Of a stretch of 18,140 bases of DNA, positions 1-7,930 are shown piece by piece. The DNA comes from JAWLCG01 sp041687295 (GTDB lineage Bacteria; Planctomycetota; Phycisphaerae; SM23-33; FEN-1343), in contig JAWLCG010000057.1 of NCBI GenBank assembly GCA_041687295.1, positions 1 through 18,140 of the forward strand, read 5' to 3'. Position 1 is the stretch's first letter, and each line of letters begins with the position of its first letter. A program made the translations under genes and the position numbers. The notes under the pieces were generated by a model. It was given only the letters and a program-made list of their open reading frames with translations, was not told where the DNA came from and did no database searches.

Positions 1-317
1 TTGTCGACCACCGAAAGCTGCGGGATCAGGTTGAACGATTGGAAGATGAAGCCGATCCGCCCGTTGCGGATGTCGCTCAGGGCGTCGTCGCTCATGCGGG
101 CTACATCGTCGGTGCCCAGCCAGTAGCTGCCCTGGCTGGGGCGGTCCAGGCAGCCCAGCACGTTGAGCATGGTGCTCTTGCCCGATCCGCTATGGCCCAT
201 GATGGCGACGTACTCGCCCTCGTGGATCGTCAGCGAGATGCCGTGCAGGGCGTGGACCTCTCCGCCGTCCATGCGGTAGGTCTTCCAGAGGTTCTCCAGC
301 TGCACCAGGGGCTTCAT
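1..317 (-). CDS. MacB-like ABC transporter ATP-binding protein, N-terminal part (cut by window edge)
   Basis: This is the ATPase subunit of an ABC exporter of the MacB/LolD type, which would drive efflux with the adaptor and outer-membrane channel encoded just upstream. About 105 residues are visible, beginning MKPLVQLENLWKTYRM. The Walker A motif is GHSGSGKST at about residues 39-47, and the Q-loop segment FIFQSFNLIPQLSVVDN is at the truncated end. The signature motif, Walker B and any fused permease domain lie outside the window, so a separate LolD-like ATPase cannot be told from a full MacB. The ATG overlaps the TGA of the adaptor gene as ATGA (314-317), which implies translational coupling. 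The family call is firm; the substrate is unknown. Confidence 0.93.
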   Translation of the reverse strand, partial: MKPLVQLENLWKTYRMDGGEVHALHGISLTIHEGEYVAIMGHSGSGKSTMLNVLGCLDRPSQGSYWLGTDDVARMSDDALSDIRNGRIGFIFQSFNLIPQLSVVD

Positions 318-2263
318 GCACGCACCCCGGTCAAGTCTTCGGGGCGCCGGGCCGGGTGCCGCTGCGCTGCGTGCAGCCGCGCGATGGGTGCGCCGAGGTG
401 GCGTGGGGCCCCGACAGGAGCAGCCCGGACGAGATCCCCACGGATTGTCATCCGTGGGCTTGGAGAGACGGCGCCCTCGCCCGTGGTGACCTCGCCGACC
501 GGCGCCGTGGCGGGCTCGTCTGCGGGCTCCTCGACGGGCTCCTCGACGGGTTCGTCGGTTGGGGCGGTGGTCGGTTGCGTCGTCGGTTGTGTTTCGGGCT
601 GCGTTGTCGGCTGTGTGGCGGGCTGGGTGTCGGGCTGTGTGGCGGGTTGGCTGGTGGTGGCGGCGGCGTGGAGGACCATGGGGTCCACCCGCCGTTCGTG
701 CGTGGCCCCGGGCCGATCGGTCAGGGCCTGGGGCGGCTGGGCGAGCAGGACCACGTCCTGCTGGGCCAGGCCCTCCAGGACCTCGACGGTGGTATCGTTC
801 ATCTTGCCGATCTTGACGACCGAGCGGACGGGCTGGCCGTTGGCGAGCTTCCAGGCGTAGGTCTGCTCCTGCTCGGTGAAGATGGCTGCGATCGGCGCCT
901 GCGTGACGTTCTCCAGCACGTCCAGCACAAGCTCGACCTGGGCGGTCATGCCCGGCTTGAGGTCGTCGGGCAGCTCATCGAACCGCACCGTCAGCGGGAA
1001 GACCTTCTGGTTGGAGCCCCAGTAGCCCTGGCTGCTGGGCAGCGGGGCGACCTTGGTCACGGTGCCGGTGTAGCTCGCATCGGGTCGGCTGTCCAGGCGG
1101 ACGACCGCCCGCACGCCCAGCCGAACGTTCTCCACGATGCTCTCGTACACCCGCGTCTCGACCTGCAGGCTCGACATGTCCGGAATGACCATCAGCTGCT
1201 GGCGGGGGGTGATCTTCTCGCCCACGGCGATCGTCACCTCATTGCTGCGCCACCAGGGCCCGCCGGTGTCGTAGACGATCAGGCCCGGGCGGTCGGCGCG
1301 GGTCTCCAGCAGGTCGCGCTCCTTGCGAAGCTCGGCGAGCTTCTCGGTCCGCATCTCGAACTCGCGCTTCTTGGCCTTCTCGTCGCTGGTCACGCGGACC
1401 TGCTCGGCGCGGACCTCGATCTCCTGGCGCGTCAGCTCCAGCCGGGCGTCCTGCAGGGCCAGCTCCTTGTTGCGCAGCTCCTGGGGCAGGTCGTACACCT
1501 GGAGCACCTCGAGGGTCCGCTGGGCCTTGCGGAGCTTGAGCTCCAGGCGGGCGACGGCCAGGGCCTCCGACTCGATCTCGCGCTGGCTGTAGGGGCTCTC
1601 GAGCTGGGGGTTGGCGTTGACGGCCCGCTTGAACTCGAGCTTGTCGCGGGCCTGGGCGAGCTCTTCCTCGGCCAGCGTAATCTCGCTGCGGGCGTCCTCG
1701 ATCTGCTGGGGGCTGTCCTGGAGCTTGAACTTCTCGAGGTCCTGCTCGGTCTCGATGACCTTGTTCTGGGCCTTGAGGAGCTTGTTGTCCATCGCCTGCC
1801 GGTTGAGCTGGACGATCTCCTTGGCCTGCAGGTAGGCGCTCTCGGCGTTGGTCAGGCGGATCTCCTCGGCCTCGATGGCGTCCAGCAGCTCCTTGCACTC
1901 GAAGCGGATGATCAGGTCGCCCACCGCGACGCGCGTGCCCTCCTCGACGACCTCCTGGATCACCACGGGCCAACTGAGGCTGTTGGAGATGATCGTCCGC
2001 TTCTCGGGCTGAATGTCGCCCGACTCGGTCACCGAGACCAGCAGCCGGCCCTGGGTGACCTTCGCGGTCGGGATCCCCAGGTCCGCCATCGGCGTCTCGG
2101 CGCCGCCGCCGAGGGTCAGCGCCCCGGCCACCACGACCACGGCGCCCACGGCCAGCATACCCAGCCGCCTGGGCGAGCGCCAGGTGACGGGCTTAGAGCC
2201 CGGCGGACGGGCTGCCGTAGCGGGCTTCGAGTCGTTCGTATTGGAAGGCTTCATCTCGCTCAT
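314..2263 (-). CDS. MacA/HlyD-family periplasmic adaptor of the efflux operon
   Basis: A membrane-fusion adaptor that would bridge an inner-membrane ABC transporter and a TolC-like channel. One N-terminal membrane anchor (LGMLAVGAVVVVAGALTLGG) is followed by a lipoyl/barrel half, then a long coiled-coil hairpin of about 190 residues rich in Glu, Arg, Leu and Gln. The second barrel half follows, including VAVGEKITPRQQLMVIPDM, and then the beta-barrel and membrane-proximal domains (LKPGMTAQVEL). At about 649 residues it is longer than typical MacA. The excess comes from the long coiled coil and a C-terminal tail of TQP/TQPT repeats followed by an acidic EEPVEEPADEPA stretch. The last 48 or so residues are basic, and part of them is encoded by a palindromic repeat (437-458). 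The ATG at 2263 is chosen because GGAAAG lies just upstream; 2275 and 2254 are alternatives. It overlaps tolC by about 70 bases and macB by 4. Confidence 0.93.
   Translation of the reverse strand: MSEMKPSNTNDSKPATAARPPGSKPVTWRSPRRLGMLAVGAVVVVAGALTLGGGAETPMADLGIPTAKVTQGRLLVSVTESGDIQPEKRTIISNSLSWPVVIQEVVEEGTRVAVGDLIIRFECKELLDAIEAEEIRLTNAESAYLQAKEIVQLNRQAMDNKLLKAQNKVIETEQDLEKFKLQDSPQQIEDARSEITLAEEELAQARDKLEFKRAVNANPQLESPYSQREIESEALAVARLELKLRKAQRTLEVLQVYDLPQELRNKELALQDARLELTRQEIEVRAEQVRVTSDEKAKKREFEMRTEKLAELRKERDLLETRADRPGLIVYDTGGPWWRSNEVTIAVGEKITPRQQLMVIPDMSSLQVETRVYESIVENVRLGVRAVVRLDSRPDASYTGTVTKVAPLPSSQGYWGSNQKVFPLTVRFDELPDDLKPGMTAQVELVLDVLENVTQAPIAAIFTEQEQTYAWKLANGQPVRSVVKIGKMNDTTVEVLEGLAQQDVVLLAQPPQALTDRPGATHERRVDPMVLHAAATTSQPATQPDTQPATQPTTQPETQPTTQPTTAPTDEPVEEPVEEPADEPATAPVGEVTTGEGAVSPSPRMTIRGDLVRAAPVGAPRHLGAPIARLHAAQRHPARRPEDLTGVRA
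437..458. repeat. Hairpin repeat (CCCACGGAT type) inside the macA 3' coding region
   Basis: CCCACGGAT and ATCCGTGGG form a perfect 9-bp stem with a 4-base loop (TGTC). The same hairpin, with the same adjoining GCTTGG on one side, occurs twice in the compound palindrome at 10626-10980. Read on the minus strand it encodes the RMTIRG segment of the adaptor tail, so this copy is translated. Confidence 0.8.
555..662 (-). repeat. Thr-Gln-Pro codon repeat in the macA tail
   Basis: This is a low-complexity in-frame repeat encoding SQPATQPDTQPATQPTTQP and then TTAPT, a degenerate three- or four-residue unit. It makes a flexible, probably disordered linker after the folded adaptor. Imperfect repetition at the DNA level suggests growth by slippage. 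Confidence 0.75.
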
Positions 2264-3884
2264 GGATCTTTCCATTCTCGTCCACGTCCAGCAGGCCCAG
2301 CCTCGCCAGGAACGTCAGACGCGTGCTCTCGTAGTCCACCAGCGCCCGCGTCAGACCGATGCGGGCGTCGCGCAGGCCCTCCTCGGCCTCCAGGACGTCG
2401 CGGGCGTTGTTCAGGCCGGCGCGCTGCTCCTCCAGGGCCAGCAGGCTCCGCCGCTCGGCGACGGCGACGTTGCGGACCTGGATCTCGTAGGCCTGGTAGG
2501 CCTGGGCGAGTTGGCGGTAGGCCGACCGCACCTCCAGCCGAACGTTGTCCAGAAAGGCCTCGTACTGCCGCCAGGCCCGCGCCCGGGCGATCTGCGCCAG
2601 GCGGTAGTTGTCGCGGTTGTCGGTCTGGTCGAAGGGGTAGTCCAGGTCCAACTGGCCGTAGCGCCCGCCCTCGTTGAACCGCAGCCGGGTCGGCTCGTGG
2701 GGCCCGGTGCCGGCCGCCCCGTAGCCCACTTGGGCGTCCAGCAGCGGCAGGAACGCGTCGGCGGCGATGTCCACGTCGCGGGCGGCGTCGCGGATGCGGG
2801 CGATCTCGCCCAGCACGTCGGGTCGGCCCTTGAGCGCCAGGGTGATCGCCTGCTCCTCTTCGATGGGCACCGCCACCAGGCCGCGATCGATGAGGACCCC
2901 CAGTTCGGACGGGTCGAGCACCACGTCGGCGCCCACCGGCAGGCCCAGCGTGATCTTGTAGCGGTCGAGCTGGTTCTGGTAGGCCTGGAGGCTGCGGGTG
3001 AGGCTCACGCGGGCGTTGAGCAGGCTGGTCTCGGCCTGGTCCTGCTCGATCCGCGACCGCTCGCCGGCCTCGACCTGCACGCGGACCAGCGAGAGGTTGC
3101 GCTCGAGCCGCTCGATGTTGGCCCGCTCGTTGGCCAGCGTGTCCAGCTCGCGGAGCACCTGGTAGTACTGGCTGGCGATGTCGGCGCTGAAGGTCTGCGT
3201 GAACCGCTCGTAGTCGAGCACGGCGATGGCCAGGTCGCGCTCGCGGCGGTAGAGGTCCTCGTAGGCCAGGCCCCGCCACGCCCCCCGCAGCAGCGGCTGG
3301 GTGAAGTTGCTGTCGAAGTTCGAGCCCAGCGTCGTGGAGTTCCAGCCCAGCAGGTCGCTGGCCAGGTCCAGGGCGAGCCCCAGCGTCAGTCGGCCGCCGT
3401 TGGCGAACCGCCGGGCGAAGTCCAGCCGAGAGGCGTCAGCGGTGTCCCAGCCCGCCGGCCCGCCGCCGGCGGCGTCGCCGCGGGTCGAGCCGCTCAGCCC
3501 GCCGCCGAAGAACGACCAGTCGTGGCGGGCATTGGCCAGCCGAAGGGCGGCCGAGTAGAGCGCCTCCTTGCGGTCCTGGAACGCCCGGCTGTTGTGGCAG
3601 GCGAGCTCGAGGCACTCGTTGAGGCTCAGCACGCGGGCGTCGGCGGCCGTCAGGCCGGCCATCGGGATCGGCAGGCCGCCCAGCAGGAAGGGGTTGGCAC
3701 CCTCGCGGAAGGGGCCATACTCCACGTCAAAGGCCCGCTCGAGGCCCAGGGCCTCACGCTGCTTCTCGGCCAGCACGCCATAGGCCGACTCGTCCGCCTT
3801 GCGGGCGTAGCCGTCCAGGCTGCAGCCGGCCAACAGGCCGCAGACACTTACCATCAGCAGGGGCCAGGGGTATCGGCGAGGCAC
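2193..3884 (-). CDS. TolC/OprM-family outer-membrane efflux lipoprotein
   Basis: The outer-membrane channel of the tripartite efflux system, first gene of the operon. The N-terminus has a short signal peptide with a lipobox ending LLAGC, so the mature protein should be lipidated at about Cys21. The remainder alternates long amphipathic helices and beta segments in two homologous halves, as in the OEP family: RRERDLAIAVLDYERFTQ and DTLANERANIERLERNL in the first half, ARAWRQYEAFLDNVRLEVRSAYRQL in the second. At about 563 residues it is slightly longer than usual. The GTG at 3884 is preferred because GGAAGGA lies 8 bases upstream and the signal peptide follows directly. Upstream ATG starts in the same frame would run through the likely promoter/operator. 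Its 3' end overlaps the start of macA, supporting co-expression. Confidence 0.92.
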   Translation of the reverse strand: MPRRYPWPLLMVSVCGLLAGCSLDGYARKADESAYGVLAEKQREALGLERAFDVEYGPFREGANPFLLGGLPIPMAGLTAADARVLSLNECLELACHNSRAFQDRKEALYSAALRLANARHDWSFFGGGLSGSTRGDAAGGGPAGWDTADASRLDFARRFANGGRLTLGLALDLASDLLGWNSTTLGSNFDSNFTQPLLRGAWRGLAYEDLYRRERDLAIAVLDYERFTQTFSADIASQYYQVLRELDTLANERANIERLERNLSLVRVQVEAGERSRIEQDQAETSLLNARVSLTRSLQAYQNQLDRYKITLGLPVGADVVLDPSELGVLIDRGLVAVPIEEEQAITLALKGRPDVLGEIARIRDAARDVDIAADAFLPLLDAQVGYGAAGTGPHEPTRLRFNEGGRYGQLDLDYPFDQTDNRDNYRLAQIARARAWRQYEAFLDNVRLEVRSAYRQLAQAYQAYEIQVRNVAVAERRSLLALEEQRAGLNNARDVLEAEEGLRDARIGLTRALVDYESTRLTFLARLGLLDVDENGKIHERDEAFQYERLEARYGSPSAGL

Positions 3885-3915
3885 AGGCTGGTTCCTTCCC
3901 AGGGGCGAAAGCGAA

Positions 3916-3944
3916 TAGTTTACATGTGAACTAAATGGTTGCAA
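3916..3944 (-). promoter_or_regulatory. Probable promoter and dyad operator of the efflux operon
   Basis: In an AT-rich island, TAGTTTACATGTGAACTA (3916-3933) is an 18-bp inverted repeat with 8 of 9 base pairs matching. On the minus strand, TTGCAA at 3944-3939 and TAAACT at 3922-3917 can serve as -35 and -10 with a 16-base spacer, putting the start about 25 bases before the tolC GTG. The dyad covers the -10 and most of the spacer, as expected for a repressor site of TetR, MarR or PadR type. No regulator gene lies in the window, so the factor is unknown. Confidence 0.55.
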
Positions 3945-3984
3945 GCGTTTTTCGGGGAATGGGCGGATTCCGGACTCTGACGCC

Positions 3985-5478
3985 CTACGTCAGGTCCAGC
4001 CAGATGGGGCTGGACCACTGGGTCTGGCTGAAGCGGTCCTCGACCCGCACGTAGTAGACCACGAAGGGCTCGGGGTGGTACCGCGCCTCGCGCAGGGCGA
4101 CGGCGTCGAGCGGCTCGGCGTCCTCGAAGGTCAGTGTATCCATCTCCGGCCGCCAGTGCTGGCTCTGGAGGTCCAGGCCGTTGCGGACCAGCGTGACCTC
4201 CAGCCGGTTCGCGTTGGCAGGCAGGACCCGCACGATGATCCGCCGGGCCTTGCGCAGGCCGTCGGCCGGGCCGATGGGGGCGCTCTGGCCCATCTCCAGT
4301 TCGCCCAGGCTCACCTCCAGCAGCGTGCGGGCGTGGGTGGTGGCGTAGCAGCGTCGGCGCGTCAAGCCCCGCCACAGGGCGTCGCGCGTCAGGTCGTCTG
4401 CCCGCACCGCCGCCAGGCCGTGGTGGATGTAGTTCGCCAGCCGGGCCGGGCCGGCCGGCAGCGACGCCTGGGCCTCGCCGCCAGGCATCGTGCGGTGGTC
4501 GTCGCTGGAGGCGATCAGGCCATAGCGGCAGCCGGCCCGCAGGGCGTCCTGCAGATAGCTGGGCCGGTCGCTGTTGCCCCCGCATAGGGGGAAGCGGCTG
4601 GCCCGCCGCTCCGAGGAGCCCCACCAGGAGTAGACCTCGAACAGTGGCTCGCACCGCGGGTCGTGCTCGCCCTCGTCGAAGGCCCGGTGCTTGTCCGCCC
4701 GGCCGGTATGGTGGGGAATGGTGAGGTAGTCCTCGCCCGTGGCGTCCAGGAAGTCCCAGAGCTGCCGGAGAGTGACGGCGGGATTGTTGGTCCGCATGTC
4801 GTCGCGGTCGAGCCAGAAGTGGGGTGCCTGGGCCGTGCGGTAGTAGGCGTTGATGTCCCCGCCGAAGCCCGTCTTGTGCGAGCTCTCAAAGGCCAGCAGC
4901 GGCACGAACCGCCCCGGCTGGTCGTACTGCATCACGGTCGCGCAGAGCGCGTCCCACCGCCCCGACTGGGCGGCGATGCCGCGCAAGTGGTCGGCGGCGG
5001 CTGCGAAGTCCAGGCCCGTTACGTCGCGGGCGTAGGCGTAGGCGAACTCGGGGCTCTTGCACGCCCAGGGGCTGCAGTTGCTGTAAGTGGTGTGCACGTG
5101 CAGGTCGCCCCAGAACAGCCGGTAGGGCGGCTCGTCGGCTACCCAGGCCGGGTTGGAGGTCACCACGCCGGGACAGCCCTCCGGCCGGGCGCGGACGATG
5201 GCCCGGCTCGGCCCGACTGCCCGCAGGCCCTCCACGACCGCTTGGCCGGTGCCGTCGAGCCGAACCGTTGCGGGCAGCCCCTCGACGCCCTCGCTGGCGC
5301 CCAGCTCGATCGGGCGGTCCAACGCCCCGCTGGGCAGCCCGTCGGGCCCCAGACCCGTCACGCGCAGGCTGAACCGCTCGCCCGTCGCCAGCATCGAGGG
5401 GATCACCAGAGCCAACCGGTAGTTCGTCCACAGCAGGGCTTCGCGGGCCTCCGCCAGCAGTCGTGTATCCATTGCCAT
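3985..5478 (-). CDS. DUF3604 (PHP-like) domain protein
   Basis: A cytoplasmic-looking 497-residue protein of the DUF3604 family, which has a PHP-like metal-dependent hydrolase fold. The motif WGDLHVHTTYS is at residues 123-133. It is followed by AADH (161-164), the Glu of AFESSH (196-201), IPHHTGR (254-260), a Glu in LFEVYSWWGSSE (279-290) and ASSDDHRTMPG (323-333). These His, Asp and Glu positions are the expected metal ligands of a PHP-type site. The first 115 or so residues form a beta-rich N-terminal domain. No signal peptide is seen. The start is supported by GGGAGG a few bases upstream of ATGGCAATG. The substrate is unknown, since the family is named for its domain and not a defined reaction. 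It lies 100 bases upstream of tolC on the same strand but appears to be a separate unit, because tolC has its own promoter. Confidence 0.93.
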   Translation of the reverse strand: MAMDTRLLAEAREALLWTNYRLALVIPSMLATGERFSLRVTGLGPDGLPSGALDRPIELGASEGVEGLPATVRLDGTGQAVVEGLRAVGPSRAIVRARPEGCPGVVTSNPAWVADEPPYRLFWGDLHVHTTYSNCSPWACKSPEFAYAYARDVTGLDFAAAADHLRGIAAQSGRWDALCATVMQYDQPGRFVPLLAFESSHKTGFGGDINAYYRTAQAPHFWLDRDDMRTNNPAVTLRQLWDFLDATGEDYLTIPHHTGRADKHRAFDEGEHDPRCEPLFEVYSWWGSSERRASRFPLCGGNSDRPSYLQDALRAGCRYGLIASSDDHRTMPGGEAQASLPAGPARLANYIHHGLAAVRADDLTRDALWRGLTRRRCYATTHARTLLEVSLGELEMGQSAPIGPADGLRKARRIIVRVLPANANRLEVTLVRNGLDLQSQHWRPEMDTLTFEDAEPLDAVALREARYHPEPFVVYYVRVEDRFSQTQWSSPIWLDLT

Positions 5479-5742
5479 AGGGCCTCCCTCTCCATAGAAC
5501 CCCCAGTGCCCCCCGCGGTTCCGGAAATCGCTTTTTGCTTCCGCCGGCGCCCAGTCAAGTGTCCCCCAAGATTAACGAGACGCCTTCGCGCCGTTGGTGC
5601 CGGGCGTTCCGGGTCTTAGAGCTCCGTGGGTGCAGATGTGTCCCTGGGGGCGTGCCCGGCCGAGAATTGGGCCATGTGAACCCAACAACCCCGCCGGGCC
5701 CCGGCCGGTGGCCGGGCTCGGCCCAAACCAGGGGGTGCCTCC
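5479..5742. other. Divergent intergenic region
   Basis: This gap separates the minus-strand DUF3604 gene from the plus-strand osmC-like gene and must hold both promoters. GC-rich inverted segments lie near 5690-5725 (GCCGGGCCCCGGCC and GGCCGGGCTCGGCC). No convincing -10/-35 pair stands out. Confidence 0.4.
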
Positions 5743-6309
5743 ATGGCACGCAAGAAACAACCCGCCGTCGTCGACGGCGTCGACGTTACAAATATGCGCG
5801 AGACGATCGAGCAGGTCCGCCAGCATCCCGAGCAGGCCCAACTCAAGCTGCGGGCCCACAACCACTGGATCGACGGCGCCCACGGGCGGACCATCATCCA
5901 GGACTTCAGCCTCGCCGGCCAGGAGGACCAGCACACCCGCTTCACCCTCGAGGCCGACGAGCCGCCGGCCCTGCTGGGCACCGACACCGGCCCCAACGCC
6001 ACCGAAGCCGCCCTGCACGCGCTGGCCTCGTGCCTGAACACCACCTTCATCTACTACGCCGCCGCCATGGGCATCGAGATCGAAGAGCTCGACCTCGAGC
6101 TCGAGGGCGACATCGACCTGCAGGGCTTCCTCGGCGTCGACCCCAAGGTCCGCAACGGCTATCAGGAGATCCGCGTGCAGTTCCACGTCAAGTCCGACGC
6201 GCCGCCGGAGAAGATCGAGCAGCTCACCCAACTCGCCCAGCAGCACTCGCCGGTCTTCGACGTGGTCACCCACGCCGTCCCCGTCCAGGTGTCCCTGCAG
6301 GTGGAGTAG
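5743..6309 (+). CDS. OsmC-family protein (single-cysteine type)
   Basis: An OsmC/Ohr-fold protein of 188 residues; the family handles organic hydroperoxides or related stress. Features seen are TGPNATEAALHALASCLNTTF with Cys97, and the helix and strand that follow (GIEIEELDLELEGDIDLQGFLG). The C-terminal VPVQVSLQVE is the usual final strand. Where classical OsmC and Ohr have a second redox cysteine, this protein has HSPVFDVVTH, with Ser. It is therefore unlikely to cycle through an intramolecular disulfide like classical Ohr. That Ser form is, as I recall, common in a subfamily with an N-terminal extension like this one. The start follows a GGGGG-type ribosome site. Downstream, repeats separate it from the next gene. 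Confidence 0.9.
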   Translation: MARKKQPAVVDGVDVTNMRETIEQVRQHPEQAQLKLRAHNHWIDGAHGRTIIQDFSLAGQEDQHTRFTLEADEPPALLGTDTGPNATEAALHALASCLNTTFIYYAAAMGIEIEELDLELEGDIDLQGFLGVDPKVRNGYQEIRVQFHVKSDAPPEKIEQLTQLAQQHSPVFDVVTHAVPVQVSLQVE

Positions 6310-6331
6310 GCCAACCCCGTAGGCCCACACC

Positions 6332-6363
6332 GTAGGCCGGGTCGAGCGCCAGCGAGGCCCGGC
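6332..6363 (+). repeat. REP-like single hairpin with GTAG foot
   Basis: GTAG (6332-6335) is followed by GCCGGGTC and GGCCCGGC, which pair over 8 positions (one G-T wobble) around a 12-base loop. This is the layout of a REP singlet. Two more GTAGGCC words occur just upstream, including one formed by the osmC stop codon. Confidence 0.6.
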
Positions 6364-6409
6364 GACGAAGGCGGTCCGCCGCCCCGATGCCGTGACTGCG
6401 GCGTCTGGC

Positions 6410-6463
6410 GTAGGTCGGGCATACTTGCCCGACACCGCTGTCGGGGAGGTATCCCCGACCTAC
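6410..6463. repeat. REPIN-like twin hairpin with GTAG feet (54 bp)
   Basis: The two 24-base arms (6410-6433 and 6440-6463) are inverted copies differing at three positions, with a 6-base loop. Each arm is itself GTAG plus a 7-bp hairpin: GTCGGGC/GCCCGAC on the left, and GTCGGGG/CCCCGAC with CTAC on the right. Inverted REP pairs of this kind are known as REPINs and are mobilised by RAYT transposases in other bacteria. It sits 36 bases before the start of the downstream gene. Confidence 0.75.
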
Positions 6464-6499
6464 TGCTACTGCCTGGCCGAACCGCGAAAGGAGCACGCC

Positions 6500-7795
6500 A
6501 TGACGGACGCGACGGACAGCCCCTCGGCTGAGGCCCTGGCGGCGGTGATGCGATTCCCCCTCGTCGAGGCCCTGCTGGGCCGGCGGGCACGGCGGTTCGC
6601 GGTCGGGGCCGAGCTGCCCGACGGCGTGCTGGCCCACAAGAGCCGCCAGCCCCCCCAGCCGCTGAGCGAGGCCGAGCGGATGCTCGTCCTGCTGGCCGTC
6701 GCGGGCAACACGAACTGGCAGCACCTGATCCTGCGTAACGCCCTGTACGCCCCGAAGCTGTCCAACTACGCCGGCGCCGCGGGCGGGCGGACGTTCCCCT
6801 CGGCGGCGGGCTTCCACACCAGCGAGATCTTCTTCACCGACGATTCGGGCACCTACCTTCTGCCCACCCGCGATGCGCCGGCCCTGGCCGAGCGCGACCC
6901 CGACGGCACGATGGACCCGTCGGCCCTGCTGGACGCCCACCGGGGCCGCATCCGCAAGCTCTCCGACAGTCGGCTGCAGCTGCCCGCCCGCACCCCGCAC
7001 TTCGAGGGCCACAACACCTGGTGCGCCAACGTGCCCGGCAGCCTGCTGGTCATCCCGGTGGCTGACCTGGCCCAGCACCACCTGGCCAACCTGTGCTACC
7101 TCGTCCAGAACGGCCAGTGCATCCGCGACGACATCCACGATCGGCCCATCCCGGGCCTGGAGCGATTCAGCCATCGCGTCGACCTGGACGAGCCCTGGCC
7201 GCTGAGCTTCATGGACCAGTACACGCTGATGGAGGCCACCGTCGAGATCGGCACCGCCTGCTACGCCGGCATGCTCATGCTGCAGGCCGTCGGCCTGGGC
7301 GGGTGGATGTTCGACGGGTTCAACCCCTTCAGCGTCCTGGGCGCCAGCGGCGATCCGGACGCCCCGGGCCTGGGCTTCCGCTACGAAAGCGACCCCCGCT
7401 GGCCCACGCCCAACCCCACGGGCCTGCCCGGCGTCTTCGAGGGCTTCTGCCCGCCGCACTACCCCGACATGCGCAGTGCCCTGGCCGCCCTGGAGCAGCG
7501 GAAGTTCGGCCCCGGGGGACCCTTCCATCCCGACACGCCCGGCCCGTACCGGGACACGCCGGCCGTCCGCGCCGCCGCCGCCCCATTCGACGACGAGTTC
7601 CGCCAGTGCGTCCTCACCATGGCCGACTACACACTGGACACCTTCGGCCGATTCCCCGCCACCGTGCCCAGCATGCACGCGATCATGTACCTCCAGGCCC
7701 ACCACCTCGACCTGGAGTTCTACGACCGCCACTACGCCCCCGGCAGCTACCTGGCCACCCACGCCGCCCACCAGCGCCTCTGGCATGGCCGGTAG
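6500..7795 (+). CDS. Nitroreductase-like (SagB-type) protein, function unknown
   Basis: A 431-residue protein starting at an ATG with AAAGGAG 6 bases upstream. I do not recognise it with certainty. Several segments resemble the nitroreductase fold in the order expected for SagB-like proteins: PPQPLSEAERMLVLLAVAGNTN near the start, GGRTFPSAAGFHTSEIFFTDD (compare the RT.PSAG..HP motif), and ATVEIGTACYAGMLMLQAVGLGGWMFDGF in the middle. If this is right, it would bind FMN. The last 130 residues (PHYPDMRSALAALEQRKFG onward) do not match any domain I know. They are rich in His, Tyr and Pro near the end, with YLQAHHLDLEFYDRHYAP. No signal peptide or membrane segment is seen. The coding call is firm; the function is tentative. 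Confidence 0.88.
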   Translation: MTDATDSPSAEALAAVMRFPLVEALLGRRARRFAVGAELPDGVLAHKSRQPPQPLSEAERMLVLLAVAGNTNWQHLILRNALYAPKLSNYAGAAGGRTFPSAAGFHTSEIFFTDDSGTYLLPTRDAPALAERDPDGTMDPSALLDAHRGRIRKLSDSRLQLPARTPHFEGHNTWCANVPGSLLVIPVADLAQHHLANLCYLVQNGQCIRDDIHDRPIPGLERFSHRVDLDEPWPLSFMDQYTLMEATVEIGTACYAGMLMLQAVGLGGWMFDGFNPFSVLGASGDPDAPGLGFRYESDPRWPTPNPTGLPGVFEGFCPPHYPDMRSALAALEQRKFGPGGPFHPDTPGPYRDTPAVRAAAAPFDDEFRQCVLTMADYTLDTFGRFPATVPSMHAIMYLQAHHLDLEFYDRHYAPGSYLATHAAHQRLWHGR

Positions 7796-7815
7796 GGGAG
7801 GGGTGGCATGGCATC

Positions 7816-7904
7816 GCCGTATGGAGTGCGGCGAAGAATTCGCCGCTTTGGCTCATTGGCGGTCCCAGCCAAAGCGGCGACTTTGTCGCCGCACTCCATA
7901 CGGC
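7816..7904. repeat. REPIN-like palindrome, family A copy 1
   Basis: Arms 7816-7853 and 7867-7904 are inverted copies around a 13-base centre (CATTGGCGGTCCC). Each arm holds GGAGT followed by a 7-bp hairpin, GCGGCGA/TCGCCGC. The hairpin loop differs between the arms: AGAAT on the left and CTTTG on the right, read on the plus strand. GGAG is one of the tetranucleotides found at the foot of REP hairpins. Open frames across it (MECGEEF...) are by-products. Confidence 0.82.
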
Positions 7905-7930
7905 CCAGCCCGCAGGATGTGCAGGTTCAC

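Noticed and set aside
356..3929. Long plus-strand open frames antisense to macA and tolC (773 and 638 residues)
   Set aside because: They are Gly/Leu/Val/Arg-rich frames opposite clear families. High GC removes stop codons from antisense frames; no ribosome site or domain is seen.
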